Assembly (NCBI RefSeq): GCF_001425175.1
Contig: NZ_LMDV01000012.1
Location: 218,335-282,334 of the forward strand
Direction of reading: 5' to 3'
Length of the DNA stretch: 64,000 nucleotides
Source: Nocardioides sp. Root1257
GTDB taxonomy: Bacteria > Actinomycetota > Actinomycetes > Propionibacteriales > Nocardioidaceae
In this document: one piece after another, positions 32,149 through 41,309 of the stretch
Layout of the letters: every line of letters begins with the position of its first letter
Numbering within the stretch: the stretch's first letter is position 1
Position numbers and translations under genes: made by a program
Notes under the pieces: generated by a model
Told to the model about the DNA's origin: nothing
Databases searched by the model: none
The model's input: only the letters and a program-made list of their open reading frames with translations

Positions 32149-32826
32149 TCATCGCGACGAGCCGCCGGTGGCCTCGAGGTAGGCGAGGACGGCCATCACG
32201 CGGCGGTTGGTGTCGGACTCGCTGACGAGCCCGAGCTTCTGGAAGACCGATCCGACGTGCTTCTCGACGGCCCGCTCGCTCATGTAGAGCGCCTTCGCCG
32301 TGGCGGCGTTGCTCCGGCCGGTGGCTAGCTCGCGGAGCACCTCCAGCTCGCGCTCGGTCAGGCCACGCAGGGCGGAGCCGCCGTCCTGGTTCTTGCGCAG
32401 CAGCAGGCCCTCGACGACCTTCGGGTCGAGCGCAGAGCCACCCCGCGCCACGTCGTGCAGTGCCCGCACCAGCTCGTCCACCTCGGAGACGCGCTCCTTG
32501 AGCAGGTAGCCGAGCCCTTCCACCCCCTCCGACAGCAGCTCGAGCGCGTAGTCCTCCTCGACGTACTGCGAGAGCACCACCACGCCCGTGCCCGGGTAGC
32601 TGGCCCGGATCCGCTTCGCCGCGTCGATGCCCTCGGTCGTGAACGTCGGCGGCATCCGGATGTCGGTCAGCACGGCGTCCGGCCGGTGCGTGGCCACGGC
32701 GCGCATCAGCGAGTCGGGGTCGGACGCCGTCTCGACCAGGTCGACCTCGGCGGCCTCGGCCAGCAGCCCGGCGACACCCTCGCGCACCAGGTAGTTGTCG
32801 TCTGCGAAGACGACGCGCACGGTCAT
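32149..32826 (-). CDS. NarL/LuxR-family response regulator
   Basis: A 225-aa regulator with a receiver (VVFADDNYLVREG, phospho-acceptor in AVLTDIRMPP) and a C-terminal LuxR-type helix-turn-helix (LTERELEVLRELATGRSNAATAKAL then SERAVEKHVGSVFQKLGL). NarL-type regulators pair with HisKA_3 kinases such as the one at 28476. TACAGT lies 6 nt before the ATG, a leaderless layout, and it diverges from a PH-domain gene whose own TAGCCT lies in the same 43-bp gap. Targets could include the ABC exporter. Confidence 0.92.
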   Translation of the reverse strand: MTVRVVFADDNYLVREGVAGLLAEAAEVDLVETASDPDSLMRAVATHRPDAVLTDIRMPPTFTTEGIDAAKRIRASYPGTGVVVLSQYVEEDYALELLSEGVEGLGYLLKERVSEVDELVRALHDVARGGSALDPKVVEGLLLRKNQDGGSALRGLTERELEVLRELATGRSNAATAKALYMSERAVEKHVGSVFQKLGLVSESDTNRRVMAVLAYLEATGGSSR

Positions 32827-32869
32827 GGGCTCACTGTAGGGCTGCGCACGGCCCCGCTAGCCTCACAGC

Positions 32870-33349
32870 ATGCAGCTGCGTGAGCCCAGCGAGCGGGTGA
32901 GTCCGCGGGCGCGGCTGATGTGGGGGACGGCGGCGGCGCTCGAGGGCGCGATGCTGGTCGCGCTGCTCGTCGTGGTCGGACCGGTCACCGACTGGCTGCC
33001 CATCCACGTCTGGGCGGTCGTCCTGGTCGGCCTCGTGGCCGCGGCGTACGCCGTCGGGATGCCGGTGTGGCGTTACCGCGTGCACCGCTGGGAGGTCACC
33101 GACACGGCCGTCTACACCCAGACCGGCTGGTGGGTGCGGGAGCGCCGGATCGCGCCGATGTCGCGGATCCAGACGGTCGACCACGCCGAGGGCTTCCTCG
33201 CGCAGGTCTTCGGGCTGGCCACCGTGACCGTCACGACCGCGTCGGCCGCCGGCGCGCTCGAGATCGTGGGGCTCGAGCGGCAGCGGGCCCTGGCCCTCGT
33301 CGCCCAGCTGACGATCCAGGCCGACACCGTCCCCGGCGACGCGACGTGA
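32870..33349 (+). CDS. PH-domain membrane protein (YdbS-like)
   Basis: A 159-aa protein with two membrane helices (about 18-40 and 43-63) and one bPH_2 domain: RYRVHRWEVTDTAVYTQTG, then RIAPMSRIQTVDHAEG and FGLATVTVTTASAAG. It is YdbS-like, and in Bacillus the YdbS/YdbT pair gives resistance to a circular bacteriocin; the role here is unknown. The start ATG has TAGCCT 6 nt upstream. The following gene starts within its stop codon (GTGA), so the products are probably a complex. Confidence 0.85.
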   Translation: MQLREPSERVSPRARLMWGTAAALEGAMLVALLVVVGPVTDWLPIHVWAVVLVGLVAAAYAVGMPVWRYRVHRWEVTDTAVYTQTGWWVRERRIAPMSRIQTVDHAEGFLAQVFGLATVTVTTASAAGALEIVGLERQRALALVAQLTIQADTVPGDAT

Positions 33350-34866
33350 CACCCGAGGAGGACTGGCAGCGGCTCGACCCACGCATGCTGCTGGTCTACC
33401 CGTTCCGCGAGCTGGTCCGGTTCCTGCCGGTGCTGCTCGGCATCTTCGTCGCCGGCACCGCGTCGGGCCGCACCGACTGGTGGCACGGGCTCGGCATCGC
33501 GATCCCGATGGCACTCGGCGTGCTGCGCTACTTCACGACGTACTTCCGGATCACCGAGACCCGGGTCGAGCTGCGGCGCGGGCTGGTCAACCGGCACCGC
33601 CTGTCGACGCCGTTGGACCGGGTGCGGACCGTCGACGTCTCCGCCTCCCTCACCCACCGGGTGCTCGGCCTGACGACGGTCCGGATCGGCACGGGTACGG
33701 CGTCCAAGGACGACGAGGACCACCTCGACCTCGACGGGCTGCCCGCCGCCCGGGCCCGGGCGCTCCGCGGCGAGCTGCTGCACCTGGGCGCCACCGGCCC
33801 GACGGAGGCGGCGACCGACGACCGCGTCGTGGTCCGGCTCGACCCCACGTGGGTGCGGTTCGCGCCGCTGACGACCACCGGGCTGGTGCTGGCCGGAGCG
33901 GCGCTGGGCGTGCTGGCGCAGACGATCAACACCTTCGGCGGCTTCAACCGGGTCGACCCCGACGACCTCGCCGACAGCACCGCCGGCTGGTCGGTCGCGC
34001 TGGCGGTGCCGATCGGGCTGGTGCTCCTGCTCGTCGCGGTCTCGGCGCTCGCGATCGGCGGGTACGTCGTGACCAACTGGGGCTTCACCCTCACGCACAC
34101 CGGACCCGCCGGGCGCGGGGCGTGGCACCTGCGTCGCGGCCTGCTGACGACCCGGGAGACCACCCTCGACGACGAGCGGGTCAGCGGCGTCACCGTCGCC
34201 GCGCCGCTCGGCCTGCGCCTGGCCCGCGGGGCTCGCGTCTCGGCGATCGTCACCGGTCTCGGCGGCGACTCCGCCGGCAGCTCGCTGCTGGCGCCCCCTG
34301 CGCCCCGCGGTGTCGTCGACGGGGTGGCGGGCGAGGTGCTCGGCCACCCCGAGCCGGTGGTCGCCGCTCTGGTCGGCCACGGGCCGCGCGCCCGTCGCCG
34401 CCGCTACACCCGGGCGCTGGTGCCGACGGCCGTCGTCGTGGTCGCGGCGGTGCTGCTCGTCGGCGTCGAGGAGTGGTCGACGTGGTGGCTCGCCGTCGCC
34501 CTCGCGCTCCCCGTCGCGGCTCTCGTGGCGCGCGACCGGGCCGCCTCGCTGGGACACGCGCTGCTCGCCGGGCACGTCGTGGCCCGCTCCGGCAGCCTGG
34601 ACCGCCGCCGCGACGCCCTGGCGGTCCGCGGCGTGATCGGCTGGAACCTGCGCTCGAGCTGGTTCCAGCGCCGGGCCGGCCTCACCACCCTGGTCGCGAC
34701 GACCGCCGGCGGACGGCAGGCGGTGACCGTGCTCGACGTACCGGAGGAGGCGGCGCTGGGCCTCGCCCACGCGGCCCTGCCGGACCTCGTCGGCCAGTTC
34801 CTCGTCGACCAGTTCCTCGTCTCGCCGGAGACGAGTGCCACAGCGCGCGATCGGCCGGACTCATAG
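33346..34866 (+). CDS. PH-domain membrane protein (YdbT-like), multi-copy bPH_2
   Basis: The 506-aa protein starts at GTG 33346 overlapping the previous stop. It repeats the two-helix plus PH-domain unit: first unit with TYFRITETRVELRRGLVNRH and LSTPLDRVRTVDV, second with NWGFTLTHTGPAGRGAWHLR and ERVSGVTVAAPLG, third with ARSGSLDRRRDALAVRGVIG. Membrane helix pairs occur near 25-60, 175-250 and 355-400. This is the usual YdbT design. Function is unknown; the pair sits between signalling genes and pyruvate carboxylase. Confidence 0.85.
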   Translation: MTPEEDWQRLDPRMLLVYPFRELVRFLPVLLGIFVAGTASGRTDWWHGLGIAIPMALGVLRYFTTYFRITETRVELRRGLVNRHRLSTPLDRVRTVDVSASLTHRVLGLTTVRIGTGTASKDDEDHLDLDGLPAARARALRGELLHLGATGPTEAATDDRVVVRLDPTWVRFAPLTTTGLVLAGAALGVLAQTINTFGGFNRVDPDDLADSTAGWSVALAVPIGLVLLLVAVSALAIGGYVVTNWGFTLTHTGPAGRGAWHLRRGLLTTRETTLDDERVSGVTVAAPLGLRLARGARVSAIVTGLGGDSAGSSLLAPPAPRGVVDGVAGEVLGHPEPVVAALVGHGPRARRRRYTRALVPTAVVVVAAVLLVGVEEWSTWWLAVALALPVAALVARDRAASLGHALLAGHVVARSGSLDRRRDALAVRGVIGWNLRSSWFQRRAGLTTLVATTAGGRQAVTVLDVPEEAALGLAHAALPDLVGQFLVDQFLVSPETSATARDRPDS

Positions 34867-34875
34867 GGTGACCGC

Positions 34876-37800
34876 ATGTTCTCCAAGATCCTCGTAGCCA
34901 ACCGCGGCGAGATCGCGATCCGTGCCTTCCGCGCGGCGTACGAGCTCGACGCCAAGACCGTGGCCGTCTTCCCGTACGAGGACCGCTGGTCCGAGCACCG
35001 GCTCAAGGCGGACGAGGCCTACGAGATCGGCGAGCGTGGGCACCCCGTCCGGGCCTACCTCGACCCCGACGCGATCGTCGCCGTCGCCGTGCGCGCGGGC
35101 GCGGACGCCGTCTACCCCGGCTACGGCTTCCTCTCGGAGAACCCCGCGCTCGCCGAGGCGTGCGCCAACGCGGGCATCACCTTCATCGGGCCGACCTCCG
35201 ACGTCCTCGAGCTGACCGGCAACAAGGCCCGGGCGATCGCCGCGGCCAAGGCCGCCGGCGTCCCGACCCTGGCGAGCGTGGAGCCGTCCACCGACGTCGA
35301 TGACCTCGTCGAGGCCGCCTCGGAGCTGCCCTACCCGCTCTTCGTGAAGGCCGTCGCGGGCGGCGGCGGGCGCGGCATGCGTCGCGTCGACGACCCCGCC
35401 CAGCTCCGCGAGGCGGTCGAGACCTGCATGCGCGAGGGCGAGGCCGCGTTCGGCGACCCGACCGTCTTCATCGAGCAGGCCGTGGTCGAGCCGCGGCACA
35501 TCGAGGTGCAGATCCTCGCCGACGGCGAGGGCAACGTGATCCATCTCTTCGAGCGGGACTGCTCGGTCCAGCGGCGCCACCAGAAGGTCGTCGAGATCGC
35601 GCCGGCGCCCAACCTCGACCCCGAGCTGCGGGACCGGATGTGTGCCGACGCGGTGCGGTTCGCGAAGGAGATCGGCTACCGCAACGCCGGCACCGTCGAG
35701 TTCCTCCTCGACCCCCACGGCAACTACGTCTTCATCGAGATGAACCCGCGGATCCAGGTCGAGCACACGGTGACCGAGGAGGTCACCGACGTCGACCTCG
35801 TGCAGTCGCAGATGCGAATCGCGTCCGGCGAGACGCTCGACGACCTCGGCCTCTCCCAGGACACCGTCCGGCTGCGCGGCGCCGCCCTGCAGTGCCGGAT
35901 CACCACCGAGGACCCGGCCAACAACTTCCGCCCGGACACCGGCGTGATCACGACCTACCGCTCCCCCGGCGGCGGCGGCGTGCGCGTCGACGGCGGCACT
36001 GTCTACACCGGCGCCGAGGTCTCCGCGCACTTCGACTCGATGCTCGCGAAGCTCACCTGTCGCGGCCGCACCTTCGAGAAGGCCGTCGAGAAGGCGCGCC
36101 GCGCGGTCGCGGAGTTCCGGATCCGCGGCGTCTCCACGAACATCCCCTTCCTCCAGGCCGTGCTGGCCGACCAGGACTTCGCCGCCGGTCACGTCACGAC
36201 GTCCTTCATCGAGACCCATCCACAGCTGATGCAGGCGCGCGGCTCGGGCGACCGCGGCAGCAAGCTGCTCGGCTACCTCGCCGACGTCACCGTCAACCAG
36301 CCGCACGGGCCGGCGCCGGTCACCCTCGACCCGGCCACCAAGCTGCCCGCCGTCAACCTCGAGGTCCCCGCGCCCGACGGCACCCGCCAGCTGCTGCTCG
36401 AGGTCGGACCGGAGGAGTTCGCGCGTCGGCTGCGCGCCCAGAAGAACGTCGCGGTCACCGACACCACCTTCCGCGACGCGCACCAGTCGCTGCTCGCCAC
36501 CCGGGTCCGCACCCGTGACCTGCTCAACGTGGCCGGCCACGTCGCGCGCACGACGCCGGAGCTGTGGTCGCTCGAGGCCTGGGGCGGTGCGACGTACGAC
36601 GTGGCGCTGCGCTTCCTCTCCGAGGACCCCTGGGAGCGGCTCGCGTCGCTGCGCCAGGCCGTGCCGAACATCTGCCTCCAGATGCTGCTCCGCGGCCGCA
36701 ACACGGTCGGCTACACGCCGTACCCGACCGACGTGACGAACGCCTTCGTCGAGGAGGCGGCGGCCACCGGCATCGACGTCTTCCGGATCTTCGACGCCCT
36801 CAACGACGTCGAGCAGATGCGCCCGGCGATCGAGGCGGTGCGCGCCACCGGTACGTCGGTGGCCGAGGTCGCGCTCTGCTACACCGGCGACCTGTCGAAC
36901 CCCGACGAGGACCTCTACACGCTCGACTACTACCTGCGCCTCGCCGACCGGATCGTCGCGGCCGGCGCGCACGTGCTCGCGATCAAGGACATGGCCGGTC
37001 TGCTCCGGGTGCCGGCCGCGCACACCCTGGTCACCGCGCTGCGCGAGCGCTTCGACCTGCCGGTGCACCTGCACACCCACGACACCCCCGGCGGCCAGCT
37101 CGCGACCCTGCTCGCGGCGATCGACGCCGGCGTCGACGCGGTCGACGCGGCCACCGCCTCGATGGCGGGCACCACCTCGCAGCCGCCGATCTCGTCGCTC
37201 GTGTCGGCGACCGACCACGGGGCTCGCGAGACCGGGCTGTCGCTCGCGGCGATCAACGCGCTCGAGCCCTACTGGGAGGCGACCCGCCGGGTCTACGCGC
37301 CGTTCGAGTCCGGCCTGCCGGCCCCGACGGGGCGCGTCTACCGCCACGAGATCCCCGGCGGCCAGCTCTCCAACCTGCGCCAGCAGGCGATCGCGCTCGG
37401 CCTCGGCGAGAAGTTCGAGCAGATCGAGGACATGTACGCCGCGGCCAACGACATCCTCGGCCGGATCCCCAAGGTCACACCGTCGTCGAAGGTGATCGGC
37501 GACCTGGCGCTGGCGCTCGTCGGCGCCGGTGCCGACCCGGCGGAGTTCGCCGAGGAGCCCGGCAGGTTCGACATCCCCGACTCGGTCGTGGGCTTCCTCA
37601 ACGGCGAGCTCGGCGACCCGCCCGGCGGCTGGCCCGAGCCGTTCCGCACCAAGGCGCTCGAGGGCCGCACCCACAAGCCGCCGATGGAGACGCTCACCGA
37701 GGAGCAGCAGGCGGGACTCGCCGGCGAGAGCCCCACCCGCCGCCGTACGCTCAACGAGCTGCTGTTCCCGGGCCCGACGCGCGAGTTCACCGAGTCGCGA

Positions 37801-38262
37801 GCCCGGTACGGCGACGTCTCGGTGCTCAACACGATCGACTACCTCTACGGCCTGCGCACCGGGGTCGAGCACGAGGTCGAGCTCCAGGAGGGCAAGACCC
37901 TCATCCTCGGGCTGCAGGCGATCAGCGAGCCCGACGAGCGCGGCTTCCGCACGGTGCTCGCGACCATCAACGGCCAGCTGCGCCCGGTCAACGTCCGCGA
38001 CCGCAACGTCGCCTCGGACGTGGCCGTCGCGGAGAAGGCCGACACGAGCCAGCCCGGTCACGTCGCCGCGCCGTTCCAGGGCGTGGTCACGGTCGTCGTC
38101 GAGAAGGGCGCGTCGGTCCAGGCCGGCGACACCGTCGCGACCATCGAGGCCATGAAGATGGAGGCCTCGATCACCGCGCCGGTCGCGGGCACCGTGGAGC
38201 GGATCGCGCTCCCCGGCACCCAGGCCGTCGACGGCGGCGACCTGGTGCTGGTGCTGTCCTAG
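34876..38262 (+). CDS. pyc: Pyruvate carboxylase
   Basis: Biotin enzyme carboxylating pyruvate to oxaloacetate to refill the TCA cycle. The 1128-aa chain has, in order, biotin carboxylase (1-450; VKAVAGGGGRGMRRV, EMNPRIQVEHTVTEE), carboxyltransferase (about 535-815; TDTTFRDAHQSLLATR, KDMAGLLRV with the metal ligands, LHTHDTPGG), a PC/OADA linker domain, and the biotinyl domain with EAMKMEA, K1094 carrying biotin. Domain order and length match single-chain PYC. TAGGGT 6 nt before the ATG signals a leaderless message. BirA at 4469 should load the biotin. Confidence 0.97.
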   Translation: MFSKILVANRGEIAIRAFRAAYELDAKTVAVFPYEDRWSEHRLKADEAYEIGERGHPVRAYLDPDAIVAVAVRAGADAVYPGYGFLSENPALAEACANAGITFIGPTSDVLELTGNKARAIAAAKAAGVPTLASVEPSTDVDDLVEAASELPYPLFVKAVAGGGGRGMRRVDDPAQLREAVETCMREGEAAFGDPTVFIEQAVVEPRHIEVQILADGEGNVIHLFERDCSVQRRHQKVVEIAPAPNLDPELRDRMCADAVRFAKEIGYRNAGTVEFLLDPHGNYVFIEMNPRIQVEHTVTEEVTDVDLVQSQMRIASGETLDDLGLSQDTVRLRGAALQCRITTEDPANNFRPDTGVITTYRSPGGGGVRVDGGTVYTGAEVSAHFDSMLAKLTCRGRTFEKAVEKARRAVAEFRIRGVSTNIPFLQAVLADQDFAAGHVTTSFIETHPQLMQARGSGDRGSKLLGYLADVTVNQPHGPAPVTLDPATKLPAVNLEVPAPDGTRQLLLEVGPEEFARRLRAQKNVAVTDTTFRDAHQSLLATRVRTRDLLNVAGHVARTTPELWSLEAWGGATYDVALRFLSEDPWERLASLRQAVPNICLQMLLRGRNTVGYTPYPTDVTNAFVEEAAATGIDVFRIFDALNDVEQMRPAIEAVRATGTSVAEVALCYTGDLSNPDEDLYTLDYYLRLADRIVAAGAHVLAIKDMAGLLRVPAAHTLVTALRERFDLPVHLHTHDTPGGQLATLLAAIDAGVDAVDAATASMAGTTSQPPISSLVSATDHGARETGLSLAAINALEPYWEATRRVYAPFESGLPAPTGRVYRHEIPGGQLSNLRQQAIALGLGEKFEQIEDMYAAANDILGRIPKVTPSSKVIGDLALALVGAGADPAEFAEEPGRFDIPDSVVGFLNGELGDPPGGWPEPFRTKALEGRTHKPPMETLTEEQQAGLAGESPTRRRTLNELLFPGPTREFTESRARYGDVSVLNTIDYLYGLRTGVEHEVELQEGKTLILGLQAISEPDERGFRTVLATINGQLRPVNVRDRNVASDVAVAEKADTSQPGHVAAPFQGVVTVVVEKGASVQAGDTVATIEAMKMEASITAPVAGTVERIALPGTQAVDGGDLVLVLS

Positions 38263-38277
38263 TTCGCCGGACGGTCC

Positions 38278-38802
38278 TCACGACGGCGTCAGGATCACGT
38301 TGATCGCGCGCAGGTCCGTGTCGCCGAGCGCGGTGTAGCGATGAGGTACGTCGGCCGGCCATGCGGCGTGACCGCCCGTGGCGATCTCGACCGACTCCTC
38401 GGCGTACTCCACGCGACACGAGCCGGCCAGCACCACCAGCTGCTCGACCACGCCTGGCGTGTGCGCTGGTGACGACCGGGTGACCCCGGCGCCCACGCGG
38501 AGCAGCCACACCTCGGAGGTCGTCTCCGACGTGCGCTCGGTGTGCAGCAGCACCGTCTCGAATCCCTCGTCCGCCACCACCGACCCGTCGCGGAAGTCGA
38601 CCAGCGAGGCCAGCGGGACCCCGAGCGGCCCGGCGAGGGCGTAGAGCGTGTCCAGGGTGGGGTTGCGCCGGCCGGTCTCGAGCTCGGAGAGCGATCCCTT
38701 GCCGATGCCGGCCGCGGAGGCGAGGGCCGAGAGGGAGATCCCGCGCTCGGCGCGCAGGGCCCGGATCCGGGCGCCCACGGCGATACCCGGTTGACTCGCC
38801 AC
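38278..38802 (-). CDS. XRE-family regulator with C-terminal cupin domain
   Basis: A 174-aa regulator: an N-terminal helix-turn-helix (RIRALRAERGISLSALA, then GIGKGSLSELETGRRNPTLDTL) and a C-terminal cupin (about 100-172; HTPGVVEQLVVLAGSCRVEY and GGHAAWPADVPHRYTAL), which usually binds a small effector. It diverges from a BenE-type transporter, and a perfect 16-bp dyad lies between them, so it most likely controls that transporter and itself. The start is a GTG behind GGGAGG. It converges on pyc with a 15-bp gap and no hairpin. Confidence 0.92.
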   Translation of the reverse strand: MASQPGIAVGARIRALRAERGISLSALASAAGIGKGSLSELETGRRNPTLDTLYALAGPLGVPLASLVDFRDGSVVADEGFETVLLHTERTSETTSEVWLLRVGAGVTRSSPAHTPGVVEQLVVLAGSCRVEYAEESVEIATGGHAAWPADVPHRYTALGDTDLRAINVILTPS

Positions 38803-38823
38803 GGCGACCTCCCGCTAGCGTGC

Positions 38824-38839
38824 GTTCTGTTTACAGAAC
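38824..38839. promoter_or_regulatory. Operator dyad between the XRE-cupin regulator and the BenE transporter
   Basis: GTTCTGTTTACAGAAC is a dyad with perfect 7-bp arms around TT, centred in the 58-bp gap between two divergent genes. It is a good candidate for the XRE-cupin site. The rest of the gap offers TAGCGG/RBS for the regulator and an ACGGAGTCTG ribosome-binding stretch for the transporter. Confidence 0.75.
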
Positions 38840-38860
38840 TCTCTCACCACGGAGTCTGCC

Positions 38861-40015
38861 ATGAGCGAGCACGAGGGGACACCCGTCGTCGCCGGGATCG
38901 TCACCGCGGTCGTCGGGTCGAGCAGCTCGTTCGTGGTCGTCCTCGCCGGCCTGACGGCGGTCGGCGCCACGCACGAGCAGGCCGCCTCGGGCCTGCTCAC
39001 CCTCCTGGTCACGCAGGCGCTCGGCATGCTCTGGCTGGCGGTCCGGCACCGCACCCCGATCACGCTCGCCTGGTCGACGCCCGGGGCCGCCCTGCTGCTC
39101 TCGACCGGCGCGGTCGCCGGCGGCTGGTCGGCGGCGGTCGGCGCGTTCGTGGTCACCGGCCTGCTCATCCTGCTCACCGGGCTGGTGCCGGCCCTCGGTG
39201 ACCTGATCGCCCGGATCCCCACCTCGCTGGCCCGGGCGATGCTCGCCGGGGTGCTGCTGCCGATCTGCCTCGAGCCGGTGATCGGGCTCGCCGACTCCCC
39301 GGCGTACGTCGGGCCCGTCGTGCTCGCCTGGGTGGTCATGCACCGCATCTCGCGGCGCTGGGCGGTGCCGGTCTCGCTGGCGGTCGCCCTGCTCGTGGTC
39401 ATCGTGACCGCCGGCTCCGACGTGGCCGCCGGCGACCTGGTGCCGACGCTCGCCTGGACGACGCCGCACTGGACGGTCGCGGCGGTCGTCAGCATCGCGG
39501 TCCCGCTCTACATCGTGACGATGGCCTCGCAGAACGTGCCCGGCGTCGCGGTGACGTCGAGCTACGGCTACCAGGTGCCGTGGCGCGAGACGATGACGGT
39601 GACCGGGATCGGCACGGTGCTCGGCGCCCCGTTCGGCGGGCACGCGATCAACCTCGCCGCGATCACCGCGGCGATGACGGCCGGACCGATGGCCGGCCCC
39701 GACCGGACCCGTCGCTGGATCGCAGCCGTCTCCGCCTCGGTCACCTACCTGACGCTCGCGCTCGCCTGCGGCGCCCTGACCGCCCTGGTCGCGGCCGCCC
39801 CGGGCGACGTCATGCAGGCGGCGGCCGGTCTCGCCCTCCTGGGCACGCTCGCCGCCTCCCTGGCCGGCGCGCTCGGCGACGAGGACGGTCGCGAGGCCGC
39901 CGTGGTCTGCTTCGTGGTCGCCGCCTCCGGCGTCACCATCCTGGGCATCGGCGCTGCGTTCTGGGCACTGGTCTCGGGCCTGGTCCTGCGACCGCTCCTG
40001 CGACCCACCCGCTGA
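38861..40015 (+). CDS. BenE-family benzoate/proton symporter-like transporter
   Basis: A 384-aa membrane protein with about 11-12 helices. The pattern VAGIVTAVVGSSSSFVVVLAGLTAVGA at the N terminus, TPGAALLLSTG, the ALGDLIARIPTSLARAMLAGVLLP loop and MASQNVPGVAVTSSYGY are the BenE hallmarks. It should bring an aromatic or related acid in with protons. No catabolic genes for such a compound lie in the window, so the true substrate could differ. Expression is probably set by the divergent XRE-cupin regulator. Confidence 0.9.
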   Translation: MSEHEGTPVVAGIVTAVVGSSSSFVVVLAGLTAVGATHEQAASGLLTLLVTQALGMLWLAVRHRTPITLAWSTPGAALLLSTGAVAGGWSAAVGAFVVTGLLILLTGLVPALGDLIARIPTSLARAMLAGVLLPICLEPVIGLADSPAYVGPVVLAWVVMHRISRRWAVPVSLAVALLVVIVTAGSDVAAGDLVPTLAWTTPHWTVAAVVSIAVPLYIVTMASQNVPGVAVTSSYGYQVPWRETMTVTGIGTVLGAPFGGHAINLAAITAAMTAGPMAGPDRTRRWIAAVSASVTYLTLALACGALTALVAAAPGDVMQAAAGLALLGTLAASLAGALGDEDGREAAVVCFVVAASGVTILGIGAAFWALVSGLVLRPLLRPTR

Positions 40016-40109
40016 CTCTGGTCCAGACCGGAGGGTTGGCCCTTCCCCCCGTCGGGATAATCGATCTGACGGGTCACGTGGGGGGCCTGCCCGACAGACA
40101 TGGGGAGCG

Positions 40110-41309
40110 ATGACGGCCGTGCCGGAGACCGACGAGGTGCTGGCGCGCACCGTGACCCAGCTGTCCAGCGCGACCAGCCTCGAGCGGGTCACCGAGATCG
40201 TCGCGAGCGCGGTGCGCAGCCTGACCGGCGCCCAGGGCGCGACGTTCGTCCTGCGTGAGGACGGCCACTGCTTCTACGCCGACGAGAACGCGATCGAACC
40301 GCTCTGGAAGGGCAAGCGCTTCCCGCTCGAGACCTGCGTGAGCGGATGGGCGATGCTGCACCGCGAGGCCGTGGCGATCCCCGACATCTACGTCGACCCC
40401 CGGGTCCCGCTGGACGCCTACCGGCCGACCTTCGTGAAGAGCCTGTGCATGGCCCCGATCCGCGCGTCCGACCCGGTCGGCGCCCTCGGCGCGTACTGGA
40501 GTGAGCAGCACGAGCCCACCCGCCAGGAGGTCCGGCAGCTCCAGGTGCTGGCGAACAGCACCGCGGTCGCCCTGGAGAATCTCGAGCTGCGCAGCGCGAT
40601 CGAGCGCCGCATCGACGAGCGCGACGACCTCGCCCAGCGCACCCGCGAGCTCGAGGCCGCGATCCAGACGCTGGTGCACGACCTCCGCAGCCCGCTCGGC
40701 GCCATGATGGGGTACGCCGAACTGATCGCCGAGGAGGACCTCGACGAGGGCAAGCGACGCGCCTTCGCGCGGACGCTCGTCGACGCCGGTCAGCGGATGG
40801 GTGACCAGATCGAGCGGATGCTCGCCCTCTACCGGGTCACCAACCGCGACCTGGAGCCCGACGAGGTCGACCTCAGCGCACTGGCCCGCGAGGTCGGCGG
40901 CGGGCTGGTCGCCCGGGAGCCGGAGCGCGTCATCCGCCTCCGGGTCGAGGACGGGCTGCGCGCGGTCGCCGACCCGACACTGACCCGGATGGTGCTCGAG
41001 AACCTGGTCGGCAACGCCGTGAAGTACACCGGGCGGGTCGACGAGGCCGTCATCGAGGTCGGTCGGAGCGAGTCCGGTCCGGACCTGACGACCTTCTTCG
41101 TGCGCGACAACGGCGCCGGCTTCGACCCCGCGGAGACCGACCGGCTCTTCCGGCCGATGGCCCGGCTGCACGCGGAGTCGGAGTTCCCCGGCACCGGACT
41201 CGGGCTGGCCTCCGTCGCCCGGATCGTCGAGCGCCACGGCGGCAGCGTGAGCGGCCAGGGTCAGCGCGACGCGGGCGCCACCATCTTCTTCAGCCTGCCG
41301 AAGCGCTGA
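40110..41309 (+). CDS. GAF-domain sensor histidine kinase (HisKA type)
   Basis: The 399-aa cytoplasmic kinase has an N-terminal GAF domain (about 10-165; LETCVSGWAML and MAPIRASDPVGALGAYW), a short coiled coil, a HisKA dimerisation helix with QTLVHDLRSPLGAMMGY, and a full HATPase domain: LENLVGNAVKYT, VRDNGAGFD, GTGLGLASV. No membrane helix is present. No response-regulator gene is adjacent, so it is an orphan. Its 3' end overlaps the opposing SpoIID-like gene by 20 bp. The 94-bp stretch ahead contains GGATAATCGAT as a possible -10 and GGGGAG as ribosome-binding site. Confidence 0.92.
   Translation: MTAVPETDEVLARTVTQLSSATSLERVTEIVASAVRSLTGAQGATFVLREDGHCFYADENAIEPLWKGKRFPLETCVSGWAMLHREAVAIPDIYVDPRVPLDAYRPTFVKSLCMAPIRASDPVGALGAYWSEQHEPTRQEVRQLQVLANSTAVALENLELRSAIERRIDERDDLAQRTRELEAAIQTLVHDLRSPLGAMMGYAELIAEEDLDEGKRRAFARTLVDAGQRMGDQIERMLALYRVTNRDLEPDEVDLSALAREVGGGLVAREPERVIRLRVEDGLRAVADPTLTRMVLENLVGNAVKYTGRVDEAVIEVGRSESGPDLTTFFVRDNGAGFDPAETDRLFRPMARLHAESEFPGTGLGLASVARIVERHGGSVSGQGQRDAGATIFFSLPKR

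Noticed and set aside
34861..38061. A 1066-codon minus-strand frame opposite pyruvate carboxylase.
   Set aside because: It is an antisense shadow: no domain, biased composition, and pyc on the other strand is complete with all motifs.
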